Assembly: GCA_022072055.1 (NCBI GenBank)
Contig: JAJVIK010000002.1
Location: 231,615-295,614, forward strand
DNA: 64,000 bases
From: a bacterium
GTDB lineage: Bacteria > Hinthialibacterota > Hinthialibacteria > OLB16
Direction of reading: 5' to 3'
Every line of letters starts with the position of its first letter. Position 1 is the first letter of the stretch. This document shows positions 16,663 through 25,254 of the stretch, one piece after another. The notes below the pieces were generated by a model. The model was given only the letters and a program-made list of their open reading frames with translations, ran no database searches and was not told where the DNA came from. Position numbers and translations under genes: made by a program.

Positions 16663-19284
16663 CTACTGAGTCGCCTCCATTCCGAGATGAAAGGCCTCTT
16701 TGTGGGGGGCGCCCACCTCGGCATAGTGGGTGATTTGCTCCCGTTCCGCGATTTCACACAGGCGCGCGTAGGTTCCGTCTCGCTTGGCCTCCATCGGCGA
16801 GCGTCTGCACTTGAGGTACATCACCGGGAAACGGGCCGTTTCCACTCGCCGGCGCACCTCCTCGCTGTCGGCCACCCGTTCGGCCTCGTCAAAGATGGCC
16901 TCCGCCCGGCGTATGAAGTCGTCCGAATAGATCTTGTCGTCCGGCTCCACCCGGATGTGGATGTGGGTCTCCGGGGTGATCCGCCCGTGCAGCAGGTCGA
17001 AGTACTGACGGACATACTGGCCGCTCCGACCGTAATAGCCGAACATGAAGTCCTGAATCACGCTTTCCACGTCACACTCCGGGTCCCACAGCAGCTTCGA
17101 GAGGACATAAGCCCGAAGTTCGGCGAACTCGCCGCCGCGGCTCTGATAGGCCGCCTGCTCCATGATCCCGATGGCATTGTGGTCGCGAAAGGTCCGAATG
17201 TTGGATTGAAGCACCTTAAAGTTCGGATGCGGAAGGACATAGTGGCTGAAGTTGACCACGTAATCCCAAATATAGAGTTGCGGGGCGATCTCCGCCCACC
17301 CCTGGAGGTCCGCCAGGAACGAAGCGTTTTCCTCGCAACTCTTGAAATCATGCGCGAAGCAGCATTCGATGCTGCATAGTCGGATCACCACGTTCTTTCT
17401 CGGGCGCAGGGTTTTGCAGGGTTTGCGGGTGTACTGATAGGCCAGGGTCCCGATGTACTTGTCCGGAAACTCCTTCTCCACCGCCTCGGCCACCTGATTG
17501 ACAAAATTAATGACCGGCCCGGATTCGCTTTCCTCCCGTTTGGCGATGGCTTGGCAGCGGTCGCACTCGCAGGGGCCTTGCCAGTCGTTCTGGGAAACGG
17601 AGTAGATCAAGTACCCGGGGTTCTCGCGCATCACCGTCCCGAGGCGCTCGGTGAGGAGGCGGAGGACATCCGGGTTGGTGAGGCAGAGCTGCGCGTGGTC
17701 ATACGTCCGCTTGCCGTCAATCAGGCTGTAATACTCCGGATGTTCCGCGAAGAACTCCTCCGGCGGCAGCAGCGGAAAGAAGGTGTGGACCGACCAATAG
17801 GCCTCGACCCCGCCCGGTTGGTCCCGATCCCACATGGCTCCGTTGACCCGGTTCCGCGCCGCCCAGGTCGGGTCGAAGGCCTCAAAATAGAAATCGTTCC
17901 GCACCCGGATTCCCGGAGACTCGCGACGATGGAGGGTTTCAAAGGAGACTCGCTCGCGCTTGGGGACCACGCTCACCCTGGGGGTGTACCAGCGACACCC
18001 CAGCTCGCGCTCCAGGAAGGCCATCACCCCGTACATCGTCCCCCGGTCTCGACCACCGCGAATCAGGATGGTGGGGCCCGCGTTGTGGTATTCAAAGATC
18101 TCATCCGCATGCCGGAAGCGTGTGTCCTCGGATCCCAGCAGGGCCTCGGTGTGACGATTGTCCCCCAGAATGATCTCGCGCTCGGTGGCCGGCTCGCTGT
18201 CGCCCCGAATCGGGAAATCGGCCCCGCCGGATTCCGCTAGCCAGTGGCGCAGTTCGCTCGCCGCCCATTTCTCGGATTCCGAGGCGTTCTCGCCGATGAC
18301 GATTGAGTAATCGGTCTTGCCGTCCGCAAACAAGGTATGAACAACCCGCTTCCCGGCCACGAAACGGATGTCCGTCTCCCACTCGCCTCCCGCCTTCTTC
18401 TCTCCGACGACCTTGGCCACATAGCGACCATAGTCCGTGGGGTCAATTCCGAGGTCCATCTCCGCCTCCTTGTTCCACTCCAGCCGGCGAATCACCTTGT
18501 TGGGGTTGCCCTCGCGAGTCACCGACACGTTCACGGACTTCAGCACCTCCGGCGCCAGCCATGCGGGTTGCTCCAGGCGCAAGAACGCTGTCCCATCTTC
18601 CCGCGAGATCACGTTAAACAGCGGAAATCGATCCGCGAAGGAACCGGCCTCAAACGGCAGCAGGCGCATGCAGAAGCCCCACTTGTTGCCACGCTCCTCC
18701 ACCTTGAGCAGCACGCGATTCTTCCCCGAAAGCAATCGCACCGGAACGATCTCGTCATCGGCGCTCAGGCTCCGACCCGAGGGATAATCCCCGATTTGCT
18801 CACCGTTCAACCACAGCCGGTAACCGTCGTTGGTCCCGAGCGAGAGCAGACAGACCTGGTCATTCGAGGATTCGATTTCACAGTATCCGTAGGCGGTCGC
18901 CGGGCTTCGTGTCGAAATGGCCGAGTCGAGGTCGATGATATGGTCCGCGGAGTGGTGACGAACCCACTCCACCACGGTCCCGTCATGGGAAACCTTCCCG
19001 CCTTCGTTGACCGTGGGATGGGCTTCGCCGCCGATGCTCGCGAGGAAATCGGTCTCGAAGCCAACCAGGTGGCGGACCTCCGGGTCATTCGGGGGAGGCG
19101 TTTCGAGAGGGAAAGGGCCGCACAGTAGCCAATCTTGAAAGAATTGAGAGGAGGGTTCGGACCGATAGATGGGGATTTCACCAAGGGAAGGTCCGATCCA
19201 AAGCGCTCCCACAAGGACAAGGAATGCCACTCGTAGGAGCTGCCTGGCTTGTTGAGAACACTCGAAACTGTCTTTGCGAATCAT
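16663..19284 (-). CDS. Secreted DUF4838 (GH67-related) glycoside hydrolase-like protein
   Basis: 873 residues. The signal peptide covers about residues 1-36. The N-terminal half contains beta-sandwich regions and an alpha-glucuronidase-like N-domain (S-I-V-I-G-E-N-A-S-E-S-E-K-W-A-A). The TIM-barrel part holds the DUF4838 signature C572-E-C574-D-R-C577, S-Q-N-D-W and L-Y-I-W-D-Y. DUF4838 proteins are common in lineages that degrade complex glycans, and the related GH67 enzymes remove glucuronic acid. The exact substrate is unknown. A GGAGG ribosome binding site lies 8 bases before the ATG. Confidence 0.85.
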   Translation of the reverse strand: MIRKDSFECSQQARQLLRVAFLVLVGALWIGPSLGEIPIYRSEPSSQFFQDWLLCGPFPLETPPPNDPEVRHLVGFETDFLASIGGEAHPTVNEGGKVSHDGTVVEWVRHHSADHIIDLDSAISTRSPATAYGYCEIESSNDQVCLLSLGTNDGYRLWLNGEQIGDYPSGRSLSADDEIVPVRLLSGKNRVLLKVEERGNKWGFCMRLLPFEAGSFADRFPLFNVISREDGTAFLRLEQPAWLAPEVLKSVNVSVTREGNPNKVIRRLEWNKEAEMDLGIDPTDYGRYVAKVVGEKKAGGEWETDIRFVAGKRVVHTLFADGKTDYSIVIGENASESEKWAASELRHWLAESGGADFPIRGDSEPATEREIILGDNRHTEALLGSEDTRFRHADEIFEYHNAGPTILIRGGRDRGTMYGVMAFLERELGCRWYTPRVSVVPKRERVSFETLHRRESPGIRVRNDFYFEAFDPTWAARNRVNGAMWDRDQPGGVEAYWSVHTFFPLLPPEEFFAEHPEYYSLIDGKRTYDHAQLCLTNPDVLRLLTERLGTVMRENPGYLIYSVSQNDWQGPCECDRCQAIAKREESESGPVINFVNQVAEAVEKEFPDKYIGTLAYQYTRKPCKTLRPRKNVVIRLCSIECCFAHDFKSCEENASFLADLQGWAEIAPQLYIWDYVVNFSHYVLPHPNFKVLQSNIRTFRDHNAIGIMEQAAYQSRGGEFAELRAYVLSKLLWDPECDVESVIQDFMFGYYGRSGQYVRQYFDLLHGRITPETHIHIRVEPDDKIYSDDFIRRAEAIFDEAERVADSEEVRRRVETARFPVMYLKCRRSPMEAKRDGTYARLCEIAEREQITHYAEVGAPHKEAFHLGMEATQ

Positions 19285-19314
19285 GGGCGCGCCTCCACTC
19301 AGATGGATTGAACT

Positions 19315-21936
19315 CTAGGGCAGCCAGGGCAAGCGATCCTCGCGCATCAGCCATGCCTCGGCCAGGAGTGTCCCCCAACCCCCGCTGTTCCTCCAGATCT
19401 CCCGACTCACACGATCCCCCTCGGCCACTCCCTGCGCCTTGCGGAGTTGAATCACGAGCTCCCCATCGCGGATCGCCTCCGGAGGGATCTTGTAGGTGAA
19501 GAAATCGCTCATCTGGAGCGGGAGCTCCTGTTCCTCGGCGATGGGGATCCCGTCCGCCTCGATCCGCTGCGATTTCTGGTTCATCCACGCCGCGTATCGC
19601 TCCTGGTACCAGGGGCGCGAAAGGGTGAGACGGATCCGGTAGCTAGCGTTCGGATCAAGCCCGCGATAATGAAGCGCGACCCCCTGCTCCTCATCCTGCG
19701 TGAACGACATCGAGCGCTGGCTGGGTCGATTGCCCTCGGAGAACATCCCCGACACATACGGCTGCCCGTGATCGTAAGGATAGCCCCTCACCAGATTGGG
19801 CGCGGGGTTGTAGGTTCCACAGTTGTCATAGAATCCCCCCTCGCCCGCATCCTCGTAGTGAATGACTGCCCAGAGCAGTTCGCGCTGGTCATTACCGGAG
19901 GCGTCCCGCGCCCTTTCGAGCTGACGTTTCAGCCAGCCGAGTCCGATGTAGTCATGCTCCAGGTTGTAGATCCCCTCGCTGCGCACCCCGAACAAGGTGT
20001 TACTCTCCTCCCCCAGACGGGTGGCCTCCCCGCGCAGCGCTTTCATCTCCTCGGTCTCGGCGAGAGTGTCGAACCAGGTCAGCGCCTCCACCGCCGCGGC
20101 CTTCAGATCGCCGGCCTCAAAACCCTCCGTGACTCGCTTTTCAATTCGAGCCTCCAGGTCCGTCTGCTGCGCGACCTTGAGTTGGATGCACTTGTCCAGC
20201 GCGGCCTTCTGCATGTACTCGCGCCAGAGCCAGTTCCCCTTGAGGAGCAGCGCGGGCATCCGCTCGCCGGCCTGCTTGACGAGGCGGTAATAGCGGTCGA
20301 TCCCTTCTTTCTCGGTGATCGGTTGCCCCGGAATCTCCTCCAGGTTCTTCTCGAGCTGGAAAATCGCCTCCGCCATCGGCGGCGCGGCCGCTTCCCCGAA
20401 CCAGGTTCGGCAGTACTCCGCGACCACATCCTCCACCGAGGTTTGCGGCGCCCACAGAAGGCGCTGCCACATCCACTGATTGAAATGGTCATGGCTTCCG
20501 CTGGAGTGGGTGATGTCCCCGACCCCAAATCGGAGAAGTTGGTTAAAGACCCAGTGGTAAAAGCGCGGCCAGGCAAAGAAGGTGAGACGGTCATAAACCA
20601 TGGTCAGCGCTTGGTCCGGGCGACGCTCGTAAATGAAGTGGTTCCAGCGCGGGGGGAGATCGCCGTTCCGGTCCGCGCGCGGATACATCTGAACATACCC
20701 GTGCTGCGAATAGCGCCAGTGGGTGATCTCGTTGTAGAACACCAGGACCTGTTCCGGCGGGAGCTGATGAACGATCTCCTGACAATACCTTCCGAAGGGA
20801 CCGAATCCCGGATAGCGGAAGAGGTCCATGCGGTGGGTTTGACGGTGCCCCGGTTGCCAGCTCATGGCATCCGAGCCGGGACCGTACCCAAAAGCCCACA
20901 GCCAGGTCCGCGGCTTCTCCCGGAGGTATTCGAAGATCGCCCGGTCGTCATCGTCGTCAAACTTCTGGTTGGTGAAATACACCCGGCTCTCCGGGTGATA
21001 CTTGTGAACAATCGCGGCCATGTCTTCCACCAGATGGATGAAGGTCTTTCCGTACGGATCGCATTTGTCGCACTCGCAACCGCCGCCATCGCCGCCATGG
21101 AACTTGACAAGATCGAAGGTGGGACCGGACTTGAAGTAGTCCTCGCATTTCTTGAGCAGCGCCGCCCGCGCCTCGGGAACCGAGGGGCAAAGATACCCGG
21201 TCCGTCCGATGGATTCCTTGGCTTGCCACTCCGGCGGTCCGGATCCCGTGTTGGGGCCCAGCCCTCCCTGGGTCATCAGGCCATAAGACTTGATGAAATC
21301 GAACATCAACCCGGTCTCGGTGGAAAACACATTCGCCCCCGCCAGGGCGTAATCGAGGATGACCCGCTGCGTCTCCGCATCGGTCCAGTCGCGGACCCTT
21401 CCGAGCCGCTTGGCCACCGAGCTCTGGCCGAATTGGGTTCCGCGAATCTCAAAGGCCGGAGCATTGCGTTTCTCGGTCGGGATCGGGAATAGAAGGCTGC
21501 TCTCCGTGACCTTCGCGCGCCGAAGGATTTCCCCGACCGCGTAGAGCACGCCGCGCTCATCCACGCCCGCCGCCAAAAGGACTTGGGCGTTCCCGCGCGG
21601 CAAAGTCTTCAGTAGAAAACCCTCCGGTCCGGGATCGGCTTCGGAAAGAGGCTTGATCCGTTGAAGATCGAATTCCCGTGATATCTCCCCATGGTTCCGA
21701 GGGATCCCTAAAAGGACCAACAGCTCTTGGTCTCCAACCGTGGATGAAACATCCTCGACTTCGACCCGAACCGGTAAGGGGGAGATTTCGGTCCAGCGGT
21801 CACGGAGTAGGTTGGCGACTCGGCGTTCGACCGCCGTGGCGCCCCGCCCCACGCGAATCACCGCGCCGTGGAAGGTCTGGTCCTCAGCGGCGACGGTTTG
21901 GAATAGCAGGATTGGGATGAGAAGGTGGGAGAGCAT
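19315..21936 (-). CDS. Second secreted DUF4838/GH67-like protein
   Basis: 873 residues from the ATG at 21936 (signal M-L-S-H-L-L-I-P-I-L-L-F-Q), preceded by GAGGGGA. The N-terminal domain (to about 150) resembles the GH20/GH67 accessory domain. The barrel carries H-G-G-D-G-G-G-C287-E-C289-D-K-C292, a C-E-C-D-x-C element shared with the neighbouring DUF4838 protein, and F-Y-N-E-I-T-H-W, a possible acidic active-site strand. The C-terminal region looks like a beta-sandwich. It is the first gene of the minus-strand operon, 30 bases before the next gene. Enzymatic activity on an acidic glycan is likely but unproven. Confidence 0.75.
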   Translation of the reverse strand: MLSHLLIPILLFQTVAAEDQTFHGAVIRVGRGATAVERRVANLLRDRWTEISPLPVRVEVEDVSSTVGDQELLVLLGIPRNHGEISREFDLQRIKPLSEADPGPEGFLLKTLPRGNAQVLLAAGVDERGVLYAVGEILRRAKVTESSLLFPIPTEKRNAPAFEIRGTQFGQSSVAKRLGRVRDWTDAETQRVILDYALAGANVFSTETGLMFDFIKSYGLMTQGGLGPNTGSGPPEWQAKESIGRTGYLCPSVPEARAALLKKCEDYFKSGPTFDLVKFHGGDGGGCECDKCDPYGKTFIHLVEDMAAIVHKYHPESRVYFTNQKFDDDDDRAIFEYLREKPRTWLWAFGYGPGSDAMSWQPGHRQTHRMDLFRYPGFGPFGRYCQEIVHQLPPEQVLVFYNEITHWRYSQHGYVQMYPRADRNGDLPPRWNHFIYERRPDQALTMVYDRLTFFAWPRFYHWVFNQLLRFGVGDITHSSGSHDHFNQWMWQRLLWAPQTSVEDVVAEYCRTWFGEAAAPPMAEAIFQLEKNLEEIPGQPITEKEGIDRYYRLVKQAGERMPALLLKGNWLWREYMQKAALDKCIQLKVAQQTDLEARIEKRVTEGFEAGDLKAAAVEALTWFDTLAETEEMKALRGEATRLGEESNTLFGVRSEGIYNLEHDYIGLGWLKRQLERARDASGNDQRELLWAVIHYEDAGEGGFYDNCGTYNPAPNLVRGYPYDHGQPYVSGMFSEGNRPSQRSMSFTQDEEQGVALHYRGLDPNASYRIRLTLSRPWYQERYAAWMNQKSQRIEADGIPIAEEQELPLQMSDFFTYKIPPEAIRDGELVIQLRKAQGVAEGDRVSREIWRNSGGWGTLLAEAWLMREDRLPWLP

Positions 21937-21965
21937 CGGGTCCCCTCGTCGGATGGATTGGTTAG

Positions 21966-21994
21966 ACCCTGTCTGAGCCAAACGGGGACAGGGT
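21966..21994. promoter_or_regulatory. Inverted repeat, possible operator in a divergent promoter region
   Basis: ACCCTGTC at 21966-21973 and its perfect complement GACAGGGT at 21987-21994 are separated by 13 bases. GTT and AAC on the outside could extend the stem across a 2-base bulge. It lies between the divergent starts at 21936 and 22087, a good place for a repressor or activator of both glycan operons. Confidence 0.45.
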
Positions 21995-22052
21995 AACCGT
22001 TCGACAGCCTCTTGCAAGCTCTTGGAGGTGGCTTTTCAAAGCTGCCGAATGT

Positions 22053-22084
22053 GACAAACTCACCCAATCCCTTGGAGGTTTGTC
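22053..22084 (+). promoter_or_regulatory. Hairpin enclosing the ribosome binding site of the metallophosphoesterase gene
   Basis: GACAAAC at 22053-22059 pairs perfectly with GTTTGTC at 22078-22084. The GGAGG ribosome binding site lies at the edge of the loop and the ATG at 22087 is three bases beyond the stem. In mRNA this could hide the start and modulate translation. Confidence 0.35.
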
Positions 22085-22086
22085 CC

Positions 22087-23991
22087 ATGACCGTGAAACG
22101 GAATCCGTCGGAAGGTTCAATCTCAGGCGCGCGCTTCGGTCGAGTCCCAGCGATTCTCGCGCTGATCGGGTTATTCGGCCTTGGCGCCCCCTCGTGGACC
22201 GCGGAGCCCATGCCGGCCACAATCGACTCGGATGTCGCGAGCGCGGCGAAACCCTGGACAAACCTGGATCTCAACAACGATCCCAATCTGATTCGCTTCG
22301 CCATTGTGAGCGACAACGCGGGCGGCCCCAGGGCGGGGATATTTGGAGAAGCGGTGGCCAAGATCAACCTGCTCCAACCCGAATTCGTGATGAGCATCGG
22401 AGACTTCATCGAGGGTTACGAAAACACCCGCGAGCAGCTCGACGCTCAGTGGGATGGGTTCATGAGGGATGTCAACAACTTCGAGATGCCCTTCTTCTTT
22501 GTCCCCGGGAACCACGATAACGGCAAGCCGCTGTGGGCGGAGATCTACCGGCGGCGCTTTGGGGCTGAGTACTACCACTTTGTGTACAAGAATGTCCTCT
22601 TCCTGTGCCTCTCCACCAACGATGGCCCCGAGAACAACACGGGCATCAGCCAGAATCAGGTGGATTATGTGGCGCGCGTGCTGGAGCGCCGCAAGGATGT
22701 GCGTTGGACTTTGGTCTTCCAGCACAAACCGCTCTGGAACGACCAGGGCAATGAGGGCTGGGCCAAGATCGCCGCGCTGCTCAAGGGAAGGAAATGCACC
22801 GCGTTCGCCGGGCACACCCACAACTACCTGAGGCAGGAAAAAGATGGGATTTCCTTCATCACCCTGGCCACCACCGGCGGCGGGAGCGCCCTGCGTGGCC
22901 CGGCCTACGGGGAATTCGATCAGATCGCCTGGGTCACCTTGACCGATGAAGGTCCGCGCGTGGCGAACCTGCTGATGGACGGCATCCTCGACAAGGATGT
23001 CCGCACCGAAGCCGAGGCGAAGGACTACGGTCTCTTTCGCGCCGGGCGCGCGGTCACCGCCACCTCGATCCTGGCCGACCCCCCGGCATTCGCCTCCGGA
23101 AAGTCCACCCTCCGGATCAAAAATCCCACGAACGCGCCGTTGCGCATGAAAGTGCTCAGTGAATCGCAGCCGGGCGTTCGGGTCGAACCGGGGAGTGTCT
23201 CGGCGGTTGTCCCAGGGATGGGGGAATTGGTGACCGAGCTCCAAGTGAGCGCCGGGGAGCCCATCCCGATCGCCCAGGCGCAGCCGGTGGTCCTGCACTG
23301 GGAGGCGTTCCTGGACCGGTCGGACAACACCCCCTCAACCCGCTTCGCGGGTGAGGTCCGCGTCACGGTGGACTCCCCCATGGAAATCCCCAAGCGGGAC
23401 AGCGCGCCAAGCATCGACGGCAGCCTCGAAGATTGGAGTGACCTCTCCTTCCAAGTCGATCAGCCGGGTGAGGTTTGGCACAACCCACCGGGCTGGAGGG
23501 GGCCTTGGGATGGCTCGTTCCGGTTTGGAGTCGCGCATGATGACGAGTTCATCTATGTCGCGGTTCGAGCAACGGATGACCAACCCTGCTTCGACGGTTG
23601 GAAATACTGGGAGGACTTTGCACTCGTTTGGGTGGATGGGCGCGCCGACGGCCAAGGGGACCCCAAGACTTCCATCTTCACTCTCATGGCGGGTCCGCGG
23701 CTTTCTGAGGAGCAGAAAGAGGAATTCTCGGAAGGGCAGGCCCCCGAAACGGTCCGGACCGCGAGCCGCGCCACCGAAAGCGGCTTTGAGGCTGAGTTTG
23801 CCATCCCGCTCTCCTACCTGAAGGACCGCCAGGGAGGCGACTGGAAAGAGGCGCGCCTCAATGTCGGCTTCAGCGACTACGATTCCGGCGATGCCCGCGA
23901 AGGAGTGACCCTCTTGTATTGGCGTCCACAGTGGACCAGCCCGACCAGCGCGCCCCAGTCGGGAATCTTCCGAAGAGCCGATAAGAACTGA
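22087..23991 (+). CDS. Secreted metallophosphoesterase with C-terminal CBM9-like domain
   Basis: 634 residues from ATG 22087, chosen for its GGAGG site and a signal peptide ending near S-W-T-A. Calcineurin-like phosphoesterase motifs appear in order: V-S-D-N, S-I-G-D-F, V-P-G-N-H-D-N, F-Q-H-K-P-L and A-G-H-T-H-N-Y. Residues about 440-630 resemble a family 9 carbohydrate-binding module: S-I-D-G-S-L-E-D-W, then F-I-Y-V-A-V-R-A-T-D-D. The pairing suggests an extracellular phosphatase or phosphodiesterase attached to a glycan. The pectate lyase gene follows after 5 bases, probably in the same operon. Confidence 0.85.
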   Translation: MTVKRNPSEGSISGARFGRVPAILALIGLFGLGAPSWTAEPMPATIDSDVASAAKPWTNLDLNNDPNLIRFAIVSDNAGGPRAGIFGEAVAKINLLQPEFVMSIGDFIEGYENTREQLDAQWDGFMRDVNNFEMPFFFVPGNHDNGKPLWAEIYRRRFGAEYYHFVYKNVLFLCLSTNDGPENNTGISQNQVDYVARVLERRKDVRWTLVFQHKPLWNDQGNEGWAKIAALLKGRKCTAFAGHTHNYLRQEKDGISFITLATTGGGSALRGPAYGEFDQIAWVTLTDEGPRVANLLMDGILDKDVRTEAEAKDYGLFRAGRAVTATSILADPPAFASGKSTLRIKNPTNAPLRMKVLSESQPGVRVEPGSVSAVVPGMGELVTELQVSAGEPIPIAQAQPVVLHWEAFLDRSDNTPSTRFAGEVRVTVDSPMEIPKRDSAPSIDGSLEDWSDLSFQVDQPGEVWHNPPGWRGPWDGSFRFGVAHDDEFIYVAVRATDDQPCFDGWKYWEDFALVWVDGRADGQGDPKTSIFTLMAGPRLSEEQKEEFSEGQAPETVRTASRATESGFEAEFAIPLSYLKDRQGGDWKEARLNVGFSDYDSGDAREGVTLLYWRPQWTSPTSAPQSGIFRRADKN

Positions 23992-23996
23992 TCGCC

Positions 23997-25160
23997 ATGC
24001 TTGCGGGTCGTGGAGCGTGGGGATCCGCCTCTTGCCTATTGCTGATCTTGCTCAGCGCGGATTTCAGCCGGACGGAAGCGCCCCCCATCGAGATCAGTCA
24101 GTTCCAGGACAGCATCAACCACTGGCAAAACAAGCACGGGCGGGATCGAAAGGACCAACGCTGGAAACCCAGTCAGGTTGTCGAAATCGCGGACAACATC
24201 CTCCAATATCAGAACCCCGATGGGGGATGGCCCAAGAGCATTGACTGGCTGGCGAAGATCCCCGCCGAGGAAGTCCGCGAGATTTACCGTTCCTCGATCC
24301 ATCGAAGCACCTTGGACAATCGCAACACCTATCCGCAAGTGGAGTACATCGCCAAGGTGTACTCCCAAACAGGAATCGAACGCTTTCGCGAAAGCGCGGC
24401 CCGTGGCCTGGAATATATCCTTGCCGAACAGCGTCCCAGCGGCGGATGGCGAGGGTCGGATGTGGATGCGATCACCTTCAACGACGATGTGATGGTGGGG
24501 GTTATGACCCTCCTGCTCGATATCCGTGAGGGTGTTGAGCATTTCTCTTGGCTGGATGAAACCAGGCGCAAGAGGGTGGCCGAAGCCCTTGACCGGGCCG
24601 TCTCGGTGACTTTGGCCTGCCAGATCGAGGTGGACGGAACGAAGACCGCCTGGTGCCAGCAGCATGACCACCAAAATCTCAAGCCGGTCGCCGCGCGAAC
24701 CTTCGAACTCCCCTCGATCTGCGGACAGGAAAGCGTGGGCATCGTTCGCTTCTTGATGAAACTCAAGGACCCCAGCCCGGAGGCGCGCGGCGCGGTGGAG
24801 GCGGCGGTGCAATGGTTCGAGCAGGCGGCGATTCGAGGGCTCCGGCTGGAAAGAGTCCCCATCCCGGCTCAAAGGTTCGAAAACCACACCGCGACCCACG
24901 ATGTGGTGGTGGTGTCGGACCCCGCCGCGCCCCGGATGTGGGCGCGCTACTACGATCTCGAAACCGGCAAGCCTTTTTTCTGTAATCGGGATGGTCGCAA
25001 GGTGGAATCCCTGGCCGAAGTCGAAATCGAGCGGCGGACAGGGTATGCTTGGTACGGATATTGGCCGGAGAGTCTGCTCAGGGACGACTATCCCTCTTGG
25101 AGGGAACGGAGCGGAGGTTTCCCGAGGACTGAGGAAGGCCCAAGCGGGGGGCTGCGATAA
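23997..25160 (+). CDS. Pectate lyase, PL10 family
   Basis: 387 residues with an N-terminal signal peptide (to about residue 28). PL10 hallmarks are Y-Q-N-P-D-G-G-W-P-K, S-T-L-D-N-R-N-T-Y-P-Q and G-W-R-G-S-D-V-D-A-I-T-F-N-D-D-V-M, which correspond to the calcium- and substrate-binding core of these (alpha/alpha)3-barrel lyases. The enzyme cleaves polygalacturonate by beta-elimination outside the cytoplasm. It is the clearest indication that the surrounding region targets pectin-like or uronic-acid-containing polysaccharide. Confidence 0.9.
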   Translation: MLAGRGAWGSASCLLLILLSADFSRTEAPPIEISQFQDSINHWQNKHGRDRKDQRWKPSQVVEIADNILQYQNPDGGWPKSIDWLAKIPAEEVREIYRSSIHRSTLDNRNTYPQVEYIAKVYSQTGIERFRESAARGLEYILAEQRPSGGWRGSDVDAITFNDDVMVGVMTLLLDIREGVEHFSWLDETRRKRVAEALDRAVSVTLACQIEVDGTKTAWCQQHDHQNLKPVAARTFELPSICGQESVGIVRFLMKLKDPSPEARGAVEAAVQWFEQAAIRGLRLERVPIPAQRFENHTATHDVVVVSDPAAPRMWARYYDLETGKPFFCNRDGRKVESLAEVEIERRTGYAWYGYWPESLLRDDYPSWRERSGGFPRTEEGPSGGLR

Positions 25161-25254
25161 CTACTTTTCGCCTGGCCGGGATTGAATCTTTGCCACCCGG
25201 CGTGAGTCTAAGACCACAACGCCGAATGGCGATCTTGTTCATGGAGGTGTTGAG

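Noticed and set aside
19447-21492. 681-codon frame antisense to the second DUF4838-like gene
   Set aside because: Composition is typical of an antisense shadow, and the minus-strand protein has a signal peptide, domain motifs and a ribosome binding site.
25175-25201. GCCGGG/CCCGGC hairpin after the pectate lyase gene
   Set aside because: Only six base pairs with a 15-base loop and no T-tract, so it was not called a terminator.
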